Of a stretch of 64,000 nucleotides of DNA, positions 1 to 9,405 are shown in pieces. The DNA lies in contig JACJWR010000003.1 of NCBI GenBank assembly GCA_020637055.1, positions 124,001 to 188,000 of the forward strand. Reading direction: 5' to 3'. The DNA comes from Actinomycetota bacterium (GTDB lineage: Bacteria > Actinomycetota > Actinomycetes > S36-B12 > UBA10799). How positions within the stretch are numbered: the first letter of the stretch is position 1; the number at the start of each line of letters is the position of its first letter. The notes under the pieces are model-generated. The model was not told the DNA's origin. It was given only the letters and a program-made list of their open reading frames with translations, and searched no databases. The translations under genes and the position numbers were made by a program.

Positions 1-970
1 ATGCGCGATCGTCCGGGTGGTGCGACGACGGCGATAGGCCGTCGGTCGCCAGCCGGCGGAGGCCGCCGGTCTCACCGTCCTCCACTTGTTCGAGGATGAG
101 GTCGATCGCTTCCTCGGCGGCATCCAGCATGGCCAGGTGGCCCTCGCCGGACACCACCGACAGCCTGCTGTTGGGGATCAACGCCGCCATCCGCTCGCCG
201 TGCACCAGCGGGATCACCAGGTCGGTGTCGCCGTGCCAGAGGAATACCGGGGTCTCGATTCCAGCGATATCGAAGCCCCACCAGCGGCTGAAGAGCACCG
301 CGTCGTAGGCCACGGCGCGGAAGGACTCCTTCCCGGCCGCCAAGAGGTCGTCGAGGAACATCTCGCGCATCTCCGGCCGGGCGAGGAACTCGCGATCCGA
401 GCGCGGTCCGAGCCGCATGTAGATGTCGAACACCGGATTCGCCACCGGCGCCGCCACCTTCAGCGCTGCCGACATGGTCCACGCCACCGGCTCCCGGACG
501 ACCCCGAGTAGCGGCTTGAACTTGCGGAGCAGCGGGATGACACCGCCACCGCTGACCTTCTCGGGTCCCGCACTGGGACCGACTCCGCCGAGCACGGCCG
601 CGGCGACGATCCGCTCCGGGATCGCCGAACAGACGGCGAGCACATAGGGGCCGCCGCCGGACAAGCCGATCAGACCGGCCCGCTCGATTCCGAGTAGATC
701 CATCACCTGCTCCGCATCGGCGGCGAAGTCGATGATCCGTCCGTAGTGGTGCCGGGTGGATTTGCCGACGCCGGGCCTTTCCACCCCGATGATCCGCACT
801 CCGCGGTCGTGGGCGTATTCGGCCGCCGCGGCGGGTACCTGTCGGCGCGCCCCGGGTGTGCCGTGGAACCACAGGATCGGGAATCCGTCAGGCGGTCCGA
901 ATTCGGCTACGCCCATGCGGCGGCCGTCCGCCAACGTCACGGTGGAGGTGCGCCAGGTCGGAGGTGCCAT
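1..970 (-). CDS. alpha/beta hydrolase, 3' end cut by the window
   Basis: Hydrolase of the alpha/beta fold, probably cytoplasmic; substrate not predictable. Reading from the ATG at 970, the protein opens with a short strand, then an oxyanion-hole type motif WFHGTPG near residue 35, the nucleophile elbow GLSGGGP near residue 95 (Ser in a GxSxG context), a late acid segment HGDTDLVIP and a His in EGHLAML, so the Ser-Asp-His triad is all visible. The frame is still open at base 1, so only the last residues are missing. There is no signal peptide. The gene is divergent from the RDD gene, with about 100 bases between. A TACGCT hexamer six bases before the ATG supports this start and a leaderless mRNA. 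Family call is firm; function is not. Confidence 0.85.
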   Translation of the reverse strand, partial: MAPPTWRTSTVTLADGRRMGVAEFGPPDGFPILWFHGTPGARRQVPAAAAEYAHDRGVRIIGVERPGVGKSTRHHYGRIIDFAADAEQVMDLLGIERAGLIGLSGGGPYVLAVCSAIPERIVAAAVLGGVGPSAGPEKVSGGGVIPLLRKFKPLLGVVREPVAWTMSAALKVAAPVANPVFDIYMRLGPRSDREFLARPEMREMFLDDLLAAGKESFRAVAYDAVLFSRWWGFDIAGIETPVFLWHGDTDLVIPLVHGERMAALIPNSRLSVVSGEGHLAMLDAAEEAIDLILEQVEDGETGGLRRLATDGLSPSSHHPDDRA

Positions 971-976
971 GGATCC

Positions 977-982
977 AGCGTA
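977..982 (-). promoter_or_regulatory. -10 hexamer TACGCT, leaderless promoter
   Basis: TACGCT ends six bases before the ATG at 970 of the alpha/beta hydrolase and no Shine-Dalgarno sequence lies between, so transcription probably starts at or next to the start codon. Confidence 0.45.
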
Positions 983-1057
983 TGCCGGGTAGATCCAGCA
1001 CCAGATCGCCGCGTGCGCAATGAGTCGCGGGTGCCACGATCCGTTGCCGAATCGACG

Positions 1058-1063
1058 TAGGGT
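1058..1063 (+). promoter_or_regulatory. -10 hexamer TAGGGT, leaderless promoter
   Basis: TAGGGT is followed by seven bases (gaccggc) and then the ATG at 1071. This selects 1071 over the upstream in-frame ATG at 1020, which would place the promoter inside the coding region. Confidence 0.5.
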
Positions 1064-1070
1064 GACCGGC

Positions 1071-2285
1071 ATGACCGCCGAGTCGGATCGAACACCGCAT
1101 CGGGCGGGGTCGGGCGGCTTCGTGCGACGCACCGTCGAAGGTGCCTTCGATGCGACAGTTGGCCGGGTCACCGATCGGGTCGGGGAGACCGCCCGGGAGG
1201 TGACCGGCGCAACCGCCCGCCAAGTGGTCGATGATCTCGAGCCCTACCTCGCGGCTGAGACCATCCCGCGGATCGTGGACGCGCTCGTGCCCTACCTGAC
1301 CGAGAGTCTGGTGCCCGAAGTGGTCGACGGGGTGAGTGGCCACATCGCCGAGCAGACGGTGCCGCAGGTCATCAGCGACGCGACGCCGACCCTGGTCGAC
1401 CAGAACCTTCCAGTCATCCTCGAGCAGTTGCGGCCCTACCTGGAGGCCGAACTCGTCCCGGCCATCGTCGATGCCTTGATTCCCCACATCAATTCGACGG
1501 TGGCACCGCAGGTGGTCGATGCGATGATGCCGACCATCCGCGACGAATTGGCGCCGCAGATCGTCGATGCCCTGATGCCGAAGATTCGGCAAGAGGTCGT
1601 GCCGCAGATCCTGGACGACATCGTCGACGATCCGAAGGTGCGCGCCCTCATCCGGGAGCAGAGCCAGGGGATGATCCTGGACACCTTGGAGCGGCTGCGA
1701 CAGGCTCTCGCCCGCGCCGACGACGTGGTTGAGCGGATCTTGCGACGGGTGGTCGGCAAACGGCCGCGAGAGATCGATCCGCCGCCCGCGGTGCAGCCGC
1801 TGCCTAGTCGGCACTACGTGAACGCGGGGCTGGTCTCCAGGGGTCTGGCGCTGGCAGTCGACACACTCGGCGTCGGATTCTTGATCAACGCCGGGGTCAG
1901 TTCGTTCGTCGGCCTGCTGGAGAGCATCTTCGGGACGCTCCCGAACTGGCTGATGGCGATCGTGTTGATGCTCGGCTTCTCGGTGTACCCGCTCTACCTC
2001 GCGTTGTCCTGGACCCTCGTTGGGAAGACCGTCGCGGACGCGATCACAGGCCAGCGGCTGTGCGATCGGAAGGGAAGACGGATCGGACTGGTACGCGCCC
2101 TGGTGCGGGCGTGGGCCCAGGTACTTTTCGCGCCGATCTGGTTGACCGGCATGATCACCAGCCCCTACGCGCGCGCCCGAAGGGTGCTGCTCGACATGCT
2201 CACCGGATGCGAAGTGCGCTACTTCGTGCACGGCGAGAGCCACGACGATCCGCGTCGACGCCTGTTGGCTCGCGAAGAGAAGTGA
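1071..2285 (+). CDS. RDD-family membrane protein with N-terminal 16-residue repeats
   Basis: 404-residue protein of unknown function. Residues 1-52 are basic and polar. Residues 53-180 form eight head-to-tail 16-residue units of the pattern VDALxPxIxxxxxPQI, with Pro at unit position 14 in all eight and at position 6 in seven. Residues 180-235 are charged and helical. The C-terminal part (about 250-385) is an RDD domain: a start RGLALAVDTLGVGF with the family's Arg and Asp, two hydrophobic helices (around residues 260-285 and 300-325) and the GKTVADAITG segment typical of RDD. RDD proteins sit in the cell membrane and some are linked to ion or solute transport. The repeat array should lie on the cytoplasmic side as a regular helical or solenoid rod; that is inference. 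The gene converges on sdhB. Confidence 0.8.
   Translation: MTAESDRTPHRAGSGGFVRRTVEGAFDATVGRVTDRVGETAREVTGATARQVVDDLEPYLAAETIPRIVDALVPYLTESLVPEVVDGVSGHIAEQTVPQVISDATPTLVDQNLPVILEQLRPYLEAELVPAIVDALIPHINSTVAPQVVDAMMPTIRDELAPQIVDALMPKIRQEVVPQILDDIVDDPKVRALIREQSQGMILDTLERLRQALARADDVVERILRRVVGKRPREIDPPPAVQPLPSRHYVNAGLVSRGLALAVDTLGVGFLINAGVSSFVGLLESIFGTLPNWLMAIVLMLGFSVYPLYLALSWTLVGKTVADAITGQRLCDRKGRRIGLVRALVRAWAQVLFAPIWLTGMITSPYARARRVLLDMLTGCEVRYFVHGESHDDPRRRLLAREEK
1227..1610 (+). repeat. eight 16-residue (48-bp) coding repeats
   Basis: Exactly eight in-register units (residues 53-180 of the RDD protein) with no indels. The hydrophobic residues and two prolines recur at fixed positions. DNA identity between units is low, so the array is old and kept at the protein level. 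Confidence 0.75.
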
Positions 2286-2306
2286 CCGGCGCGGCAATTG
2301 CCGGTC
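2284..2306. terminator. possible hairpin between convergent genes
   Basis: GACCGGC and GCCGGTC form a 7-bp stem around a 9-base loop at the RDD stop codon, and a second small stem (CCGTC/GACGG) follows at once. No T-run follows, so intrinsic termination is only a suggestion. Confidence 0.3.
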
Positions 2307-2324
2307 CGTCGCCGACGGCCTGGC

Positions 2325-3070
2325 TCAGCCCTTGAAGATCAGCGCCCGCTTGACTTCCTGGATCGCCTTGGTGACCTCGATGCCGCGCGGGCAGGCGTCG
2401 GTGCAGTTGAAGGTCGTGCGGCAGCGCCACACGCCTTCCTTGGAATTCAGGATCTCCAGTCGCTGAGCCGAGCCGGCGTCGCGGGAGTCGAAGATGAACC
2501 GGTGGGCGCCCACGATGGCGGCGGGGCCGAAGTACTGCGAGTCGGTCCAGAACACCGGGCAGGACGTGGTGCAGCAGGCGCACAGGATGCACTTCGTGGT
2601 GTCGTCGAACGTCGCCCTGTCCTCGGCGCTCTGCAGCCGTTCCCGGGTGGGTTCGTGGCCGTCCGGGATCAGGAAGGGAAGCACCTCCCGGTAGGCCTCG
2701 AAGAAGGGTTCCATGTCGACGACCATGTCCTTCTCCAACGGAAGGCCTTTGATCGCTTCGACGGTCACCGGCTTGCGCACGTTGAGGTCTTTGACCAGCG
2801 TCTTGCAGGCGAGTCGGTTCCGGCCGTTGATGCGCATCGCATCGGATCCACAGATGCCGTGTGCGCAGGAACGGCGGAAGGTGAGGGTGCCGTCGATCTC
2901 GTCCTTGATCTTCTGCAGCACCGTGAGCACCCGATCCGTCGGCAGACAGGCGACGACGTAGTCCTCCCAGTGCGGTGCCGCGTCGGTTTCGGGGTTGTAC
3001 CGGTGCAGCCGGAAGGTGACGTCGACCGTGCGCAGGGCGGGGTCGACCTCGAGGGTGTCGGTGGCAGACA

Positions 3071-3071
<1 letters not shown>
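2325..3071 (-). CDS. sdhB: succinate dehydrogenase iron-sulfur subunit
   Basis: Carries electrons from the SdhA flavin to quinone through three Fe-S clusters in complex II at the membrane. The 248-residue length is normal. The [2Fe-2S] site is Cys69, Cys74 and Cys89 with Asp77 in place of one Cys, as in E. coli SdhB. The [4Fe-4S] ligands are in CILCACCTTSCP and the [3Fe-4S] ligands in CRTTFNCTDACPRGI. It is the last gene of sdhCDAB: its ATG shares one base with the sdhA TGA (TGATG), so translation is probably coupled. All ligands are present and the gene looks intact. Confidence 0.96.
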
Positions 3072-4828
<1,757 letters not shown>

Positions 4829-4838
4829 CGAGGCTCCC

Positions 4839-5315
4839 TTAGCCGATCGAGGGGTCGAAGGTGAAGATGACGAGCGTCCCGAGAACCACAGTGAACACCG
4901 CCGCGACGTAGAGGATGGTCTGCAACCAGAACCGGGTCCTCGGCTTCTCGGCGTAGTCGTTGATGACGGTCCGTAGACCGTTGGTGCCGTGCAGCATGGC
5001 CAGCCACAGTTGCAGCAGGTCCCAGACCTGCCAGAACGGCGACGACCAGCGCCCGGCGACGAAGGCGAAGTTGATCCGCTGCACCCCGCCATCGAGGATG
5101 TTCATGATCAGCAGATGGCCGAGCACGAGGAATACCAGCACGATGCCGGAGACCCGCATGAAGATCCAGGAGTAGAGCTCGAAATTGGACCGGCCCGAAC
5201 GCTTGGATCGGGGCTGGGCCAGCGCCGGCGCGATGGCCTGGGGTGGAACCGGTACCCGGGCGGCCTTGAGGTCGTCCGGTTCGATGTCGGCGCTGCCGGG
5301 GAGGGTCTCGCTCAT
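4839..5315 (-). CDS. sdhD: succinate dehydrogenase membrane anchor subunit
   Basis: 158-residue hydrophobic anchor that, with SdhC, holds heme and the quinone site of complex II. A polar N-terminus of about 45 residues is followed by three membrane helices (roughly 50-72, 85-108 and 128-150). A His in VLGHLLIMNIL and another in LAMLHGTNGLR are candidate heme or quinone ligands. The start ATG at 5315 overlaps the sdhC TGA (ATGA). The other ATG-initiated frame through this stretch is a shadow. Subunit identity rests on topology, motifs and operon position. Confidence 0.9.
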   Translation of the reverse strand: MSETLPGSADIEPDDLKAARVPVPPQAIAPALAQPRSKRSGRSNFELYSWIFMRVSGIVLVFLVLGHLLIMNILDGGVQRINFAFVAGRWSSPFWQVWDLLQLWLAMLHGTNGLRTVINDYAEKPRTRFWLQTILYVAAVFTVVLGTLVIFTFDPSIG

Positions 5316-5725
5316 GAGGTGCTCCCGAAGAGGGCTTCCACGGTGTGGATGAGCATGAAGTACGCGCCTGGGATCATCACCACGACCCACACGATCGCCA
5401 CCACCCAGAGCATTTGCTTCTGGTAGCGCGGGCCTTTGGCCCAGAAGTCCACCAGCACCACGCGGATCCCGTTCAGCGCGTGATACAGCACCGCCCCGAC
5501 CAGACCCACCTCCATGAGGTTGACGATCGGCGTCTTGTAGGTGGCGATAACCAGGTCGTAGGCGTCCGGCGAGACGCGGACAAGTGCGGTGTCGAGAACG
5601 TGGACCAACAGGAAGAAGAACACCGCGACGCCGGTGATGCGCTGCAACGCCCAGGACCACATCCCCTGACCACCGCGGTAGATGGACACGGGGTTCCGCG
5701 TCCGCTCCGCAGTTGTCGAGGCCAC
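5312..5725 (-). CDS. sdhC: succinate dehydrogenase cytochrome b subunit
   Basis: 137-residue cytochrome b556-type anchor, first gene of sdhCDAB. Family signatures are YRGGQGMWSWALQRITG at the N-terminus (quinone site region), a His in FLLVHVLDTAL in helix 1 and HALNGIRVVLVDF in helix 2. Three membrane helices are visible. The GTG at 5725 is preferred because AGGAG lies seven bases before it; the ATG at 5740 is five codons upstream, overlaps that Shine-Dalgarno site and has none of its own. The gene is divergent from the mutase gene, with about 115 bases of shared control region. Confidence 0.92.
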   Translation of the reverse strand: MASTTAERTRNPVSIYRGGQGMWSWALQRITGVAVFFFLLVHVLDTALVRVSPDAYDLVIATYKTPIVNLMEVGLVGAVLYHALNGIRVVLVDFWAKGPRYQKQMLWVVAIVWVVVMIPGAYFMLIHTVEALFGSTS

Positions 5726-5829
5726 TTCGCCACTCCTCATGGATAGACCGGGACAGGTCGATCGCCTACCCCACGGCGATCCTAGCGCGACAGTTCCAAG
5801 GCTGCCGCCCTGGTCCGACACGGCGCGGA

Positions 5830-5835
5830 TAGTCT
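5830..5835 (+). promoter_or_regulatory. -10 hexamer TAGTCT, leaderless promoter
   Basis: TAGTCT is separated by seven bases (ggtctac) from the ATG at 5843 of the mutase gene. No purine-rich ribosome site is present. Confidence 0.5.
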
Positions 5836-5842
5836 GGTCTAC

Positions 5843-7423
5843 ATGTCTGGTATGACCGAATCCGGCTTCCCGTTCGACGACCTGTACGGCCCCGACGCGC
5901 TCGCGGACTGGGATCCCGGCAGCCAACTCGGGGTGCCTGGCGAGTATCCCTTCACCCGCGGGGTGTACCCCTCGATGTACACCGGACGCCCGTGGACGAT
6001 GCGGCAATACGCCGGTTTCGGCAACGCCGCCGAGTCGAACGCACGCTACAAGCAGTTGCTCGATGCCGGGCAGACCGGATTGTCGGTGGCCTTCGACCTT
6101 CCCACCCAGATGGGCTACGACTCCGACGACCCGATCGCCAGCGGCGAGGTCGGCAAGGTGGGGGTCGCCATCGACTCGGTCGAGGACATGGGTGTGTTGT
6201 TCGGCGGGATTCCGTTGGACAAGGTGTCGACGTCGATGACGATCAACGCTCCTGCCTCGACGCTGCTGCTGATGTACCAACTCGTCGCCGAGTCGCAGGG
6301 GGTGCCGGGGTCGGCTCTCACCGGCACCATCCAGAACGACGTGCTCAAGGAATACATCGCGCGCGGCACCTACATCTACCCGCCGGCGGAATCGATCCGG
6401 CTGATCACCGACATCTTCGCCTACTGCCGGGCCGAGTTGCCGCGCTGGAACACCATCTCCATCTCCGGCTACCACATGGCCGAGGCCGGGGCGACGCCCG
6501 CGCAGGAGATCGCCTTCACCCTCTCGGACGGAATTGAATACGTCCGGGCGGCGATCGCGGCGGGGATGGACGTCGACGAGTTCGCCCCCCGCCTGGCCTT
6601 CTTCTTCGTCTCGCGGACCTCGCTGTTGGAGGAGGTGGCGAAGTTCCGTGCGGCCCGGCGGATGTGGGCCCGGATCATGCGCGAGGAGTTCGGCGCGAAG
6701 AACCCGAAGTCGCTGATGCTGCGCTTCCACACGCAGACCGCAGGCGTGCAGCTGACCGCCCAGCAACCGGAGGTCAACTTGATCCGGGTTGCCGTACAGG
6801 GATTGGCGGCCGTGCTCGGCGGCACCCAGTCGTTGCACACCAACTCGTTCGACGAAGCGATCGCGCTGCCCACCGAGAAGGCGGCACGACTGGCCCTGCG
6901 CACCCAGCAGGTGCTCGCCTACGAGACCGACCTGACCAAGACCATCGACCCGTTCGCCGGGTCCTACGTGGTGGAGAGCCTCACCGACGAAGTCGAGGAG
7001 GCGGCGACGGCACTGATGACCCAGGTCGCCGAGTTGGGCGGCGCCGTGGCGGCGATCGAGCAGGGCTTCCAGAAGTCGGAGATCGAACGGAGCGCCTACC
7101 GGATCGCCAACGAGATCGACGACGGCGAACGGGTGGTGGTCGGGGTCAACAAGTTCACGCTCGACGCCGAGGAGCACTACGAACCGCTACGGGTGGATCC
7201 GGCCATCGAGGAGTTGCAGTCCGAGCGGCTGGCGGTGCTGCGCGCCGACCGGGACAACGCGGAGGTGACCTCGGCCCTCGACGAACTCTCCCGCGCGGCG
7301 GAGGGCACGGACAACTGCCTGCCACCGATGAAGCGGGCGCTGGCCGCCAAGGCCACCGGTGGCGAGGTCGCCAACGCCCTGCGCCGGGTGTGGGGCACCT
7401 ATCAGCCCATCGACGTGATGTGA
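5843..7423 (+). CDS. methylmalonyl-CoA mutase family large subunit, no B12-binding domain
   Basis: Substrate-binding TIM-barrel subunit of an adenosylcobalamin-dependent acyl-CoA mutase; likely converts (R)-methylmalonyl-CoA to succinyl-CoA. Family blocks are RPWTMRQYAGFG, AFDLPTQMGYDSD, GTIQNDVLKEY, ISGYHMAEAGA, RFHTQTAGVQLTAQQPEVN and LRTQQVLAYET. Tyr46 (in SMYTGRPW) and Arg174 (in KEYIARGTY) appear to occupy the positions of the methylmalonyl-CoA mutase Tyr and Arg that bind the carboxylate; isobutyryl-CoA mutases carry Phe and Gln there. At 526 residues it ends before any DxHxxG cobalamin domain, so a separate small B12 subunit is needed and none is in this window. It may pair with the propionyl-CoA carboxylase genes at 12-25 kb. 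Confidence 0.88.
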   Translation: MSGMTESGFPFDDLYGPDALADWDPGSQLGVPGEYPFTRGVYPSMYTGRPWTMRQYAGFGNAAESNARYKQLLDAGQTGLSVAFDLPTQMGYDSDDPIASGEVGKVGVAIDSVEDMGVLFGGIPLDKVSTSMTINAPASTLLLMYQLVAESQGVPGSALTGTIQNDVLKEYIARGTYIYPPAESIRLITDIFAYCRAELPRWNTISISGYHMAEAGATPAQEIAFTLSDGIEYVRAAIAAGMDVDEFAPRLAFFFVSRTSLLEEVAKFRAARRMWARIMREEFGAKNPKSLMLRFHTQTAGVQLTAQQPEVNLIRVAVQGLAAVLGGTQSLHTNSFDEAIALPTEKAARLALRTQQVLAYETDLTKTIDPFAGSYVVESLTDEVEEAATALMTQVAELGGAVAAIEQGFQKSEIERSAYRIANEIDDGERVVVGVNKFTLDAEEHYEPLRVDPAIEELQSERLAVLRADRDNAEVTSALDELSRAAEGTDNCLPPMKRALAAKATGGEVANALRRVWGTYQPIDVM

Positions 7424-7461
7424 TCCTGCGCCGGCATCCGGTGGCGTCGGAGGGGGGCCGC

Positions 7462-7914
7462 TCAGGGGCCGACCGACCGGCACGGGCGGTTCCGCAGGTC
7501 CCGGACGTAGTCGTCGGGTGCGCCTGCCGCCTCGGCCGCGTCGGCCAGGATCCCCAAGTAGCGGGCGGAGGGCAGCCCGCCTTCGTAGTCGTCGAGCACG
7601 TAGAGCCAAGCGAGTTTTCGCCCCTCCAGCGTTTCCACCCGAACCCTGATCTTGACGTACACGCCCAGCGCGGTGCCCTCCCACTGGTCGAGTGCGTCCT
7701 CATCCCAGGACGGCACGTCGTAGAGCATCACGAAGACCTGGGATCCTGGATCTTCGACCAGCGTCGCCAGGGCACCCTCCCAGGCGAAATCCTCACCGCC
7801 GAAAGTCAGCCGCCAGCCGCGTAGCCAGCCCGTTCCGCGGGCCGGTGACGTGGGTGCGCGCTCGGCCATCTGGGCTGGATCGAGGTTGGAACCGTAGGCG
7901 GCGTAGAGGGCCAT
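7462..7914 (-). CDS. gamma-glutamylcyclotransferase-like protein
   Basis: 150-residue protein of the GGCT/AIG2-like fold. It opens with the diagnostic MALYAAYGSNLDP loop that binds the substrate carboxylate, and the later YVLDDYEGGLPSARYLG segment is typical of the actinobacterial subgroup. In this fold a central Glu acts in catalysis; the acidic pair in the WDEDALDQWEG stretch is the best candidate, unproven. The ATG at 7914 is chosen because the YGSN loop must be N-terminal and because TATCCT lies seven bases upstream. The divergent neighbour is lpdA, an arrangement I recall from mycobacteria. The substrate is unknown. Confidence 0.75.
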   Translation of the reverse strand: MALYAAYGSNLDPAQMAERAPTSPARGTGWLRGWRLTFGGEDFAWEGALATLVEDPGSQVFVMLYDVPSWDEDALDQWEGTALGVYVKIRVRVETLEGRKLAWLYVLDDYEGGLPSARYLGILADAAEAAGAPDDYVRDLRNRPCRSVGP

Positions 7915-7921
7915 GCGGGAC

Positions 7922-7927
7922 AGGATA
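7922..7927 (-). promoter_or_regulatory. -10 hexamer TATCCT, leaderless promoter
   Basis: TATCCT, then seven bases, then the ATG at 7914 of the GGCT-like gene. It decides against the longer in-frame start at 7977. Confidence 0.5.
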
Positions 7928-8001
7928 TTCCCCTGGCACGGTTGGACACCGGTGGCGTTGTCGGCTGGGACCTGCACCCCGGCATCGGGCAGGATGGTGC
8001 G

Positions 8002-9384
8002 GTGACCTCAGTTGTGATCCTCGGCGGTGGCCCCGGCGGCTATGAGGCGGCGTTGGTGGCCGCCCAGCTGGGAGCCCGGGTGACGCTCATCGAACAGACC
8101 GGCATCGGCGGCTCGGCCGTGTTGACCGACTGTGTGCCCAGCAAGGCTCTGGTCGCCGTCGCCGACGCCGCGCGCGCCACGCTCGACAGCGCCGGTCTCG
8201 GAGTACGGGTCCGGGGGGCGCCGGTGGAACTCACCGATGTCTCCCTCGATCTAGGCGCGGTGAATCAGCGAATCTTGGATCTCGCCGGGGCGCAGAGTGT
8301 GGACATCGCCGAGCGGCTCGCCCGGGACGGCGTTCGGCTCGTGGACGGGCGCGGCGTGCTCGCCGGGCCCTCGCGGGTGCTGGCCGTGACGGCGACGGGG
8401 GAGCAGCTGTTCGATGCAGACGTGGTTCTCGTCGCCACCGGCGCGCGGCCCCGGGTGCTGGCCGACGCGGTTCCCGACGGCGAGCGGATCCTCAACTGGG
8501 AGCAGGTCTACGGACTCGCTGACGTGCCCGAACATCTGATCGTGGTCGGCTCCGGTGTCACCGGGGCGGAATTCGCCTCGGCCTACCGCGGGCTCGGGTC
8601 CGAGGTGACTCTGGTGTCGTCCCGGGAGCGGGTGCTGCCCAGCCAGGATGCCGACGCCGCCGAAGTGATCGAGACGGTGTTCGCCCGTCGCGGCATCACG
8701 GTGGTGCCCCGTTCTCGAGCGGCCGCAGCTCGTCGGGTTGATGACGGGGTCGTCGTCACCCTCGACGACGGCACCGAACTCACCGGAAGTCACTGCCTGA
8801 TGGCCGTGGGCTCGGTTCCCAACACGGAGCGGATCGGCCTGATGGAATCCGGCATTCGGATGAACTCAGCCGGTTTCGTGGAGGTCGACCGGGTGTCCCG
8901 GACCTCGGCCCGGGGCGTATACGCGGCGGGCGACTGCACCGGCGTGATGATGCTGGCGTCGGTGGCGGCGATGCAGGGCCGGATCGCCATGTGGCACGCC
9001 CTCGGCGATGCGGTGGCGCCGCTGGACCTCGCGACGGTCGCCAGCAACGTCTTCACCACCCCGGAGATCGCCACGGTCGGAGTGTCGGAGTCCGATGTCG
9101 CCGCCGGTCGGATCAATGCCGACGAGGTGATGTTGCCGTTGGCCACCAACGCCCGGGCCAAGATGGGCACCTTCGCCGACGGTTTCGTCAAACTCTTCGC
9201 CCGTCGCGGCACCCGCATCATCGTCGGCGGGGTGGTCGTCGCCCCCGGTGCCAGCGAGTTGATCCACCCGGTGGCGATCGCGGTGGAACAGCGATTGACC
9301 GTCGACGAGGTTGCCCACACCTTCACCGTCTACCCGTCGCTGAGCGGATCGATCGCCGAGGCCGCCCGCCGCTTGCACGTGTAG
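8002..9384 (+). CDS. lpdA: NAD(P)H-quinone dehydrogenase, LpdA type
   Basis: Two-dinucleotide-fold flavoprotein of the pyridine nucleotide-disulfide reductase superfamily that most resembles mycobacterial LpdA (Rv3303c), an NAD(P)H:quinone reductase. The FAD fold is ILGGGPGGYEAAL at residues 5-17; the usual CxxxxC redox disulfide is absent, since GGSAVLTDCVPSKA keeps only one Cys, so lipoamide or glutathione reductase activity is excluded. The NAD(P) fold is VVGSGVTGAEFASAY, and VYAAGDCTG is the second FAD motif. The C-terminal dimerisation domain lacks the His-Glu dyad of disulfide reductases. GTG 8002 is chosen because the FAD fold follows at once; a CAGGAT hexamer six bases upstream could be its -10. 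Confidence 0.87.
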   Translation: MTSVVILGGGPGGYEAALVAAQLGARVTLIEQTGIGGSAVLTDCVPSKALVAVADAARATLDSAGLGVRVRGAPVELTDVSLDLGAVNQRILDLAGAQSVDIAERLARDGVRLVDGRGVLAGPSRVLAVTATGEQLFDADVVLVATGARPRVLADAVPDGERILNWEQVYGLADVPEHLIVVGSGVTGAEFASAYRGLGSEVTLVSSRERVLPSQDADAAEVIETVFARRGITVVPRSRAAAARRVDDGVVVTLDDGTELTGSHCLMAVGSVPNTERIGLMESGIRMNSAGFVEVDRVSRTSARGVYAAGDCTGVMMLASVAAMQGRIAMWHALGDAVAPLDLATVASNVFTTPEIATVGVSESDVAAGRINADEVMLPLATNARAKMGTFADGFVKLFARRGTRIIVGGVVVAPGASELIHPVAIAVEQRLTVDEVAHTFTVYPSLSGSIAEAARRLHV

Positions 9385-9405
9385 TCGGGAAGATCAGGGA
9401 CGATC

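Noticed and set aside
888..2297. 469-codon open frame antisense to the RDD gene
   Set aside because: Composition is a mirror of the sense repeats (Asp/His/Arg-rich), it lacks any motif, and the sense protein has clear domains and a promoter.
2284..2325. Strong Rho-independent terminator between the RDD gene and sdhB
   Set aside because: Stems exist but no T-run follows; kept only as a low-confidence hairpin. The same holds for the other GC-rich hairpins between convergent genes.
5725..5740. ATG 5740 as the sdhC start
   Set aside because: It overlaps the AGGAG that serves GTG 5725 and has no site of its own.
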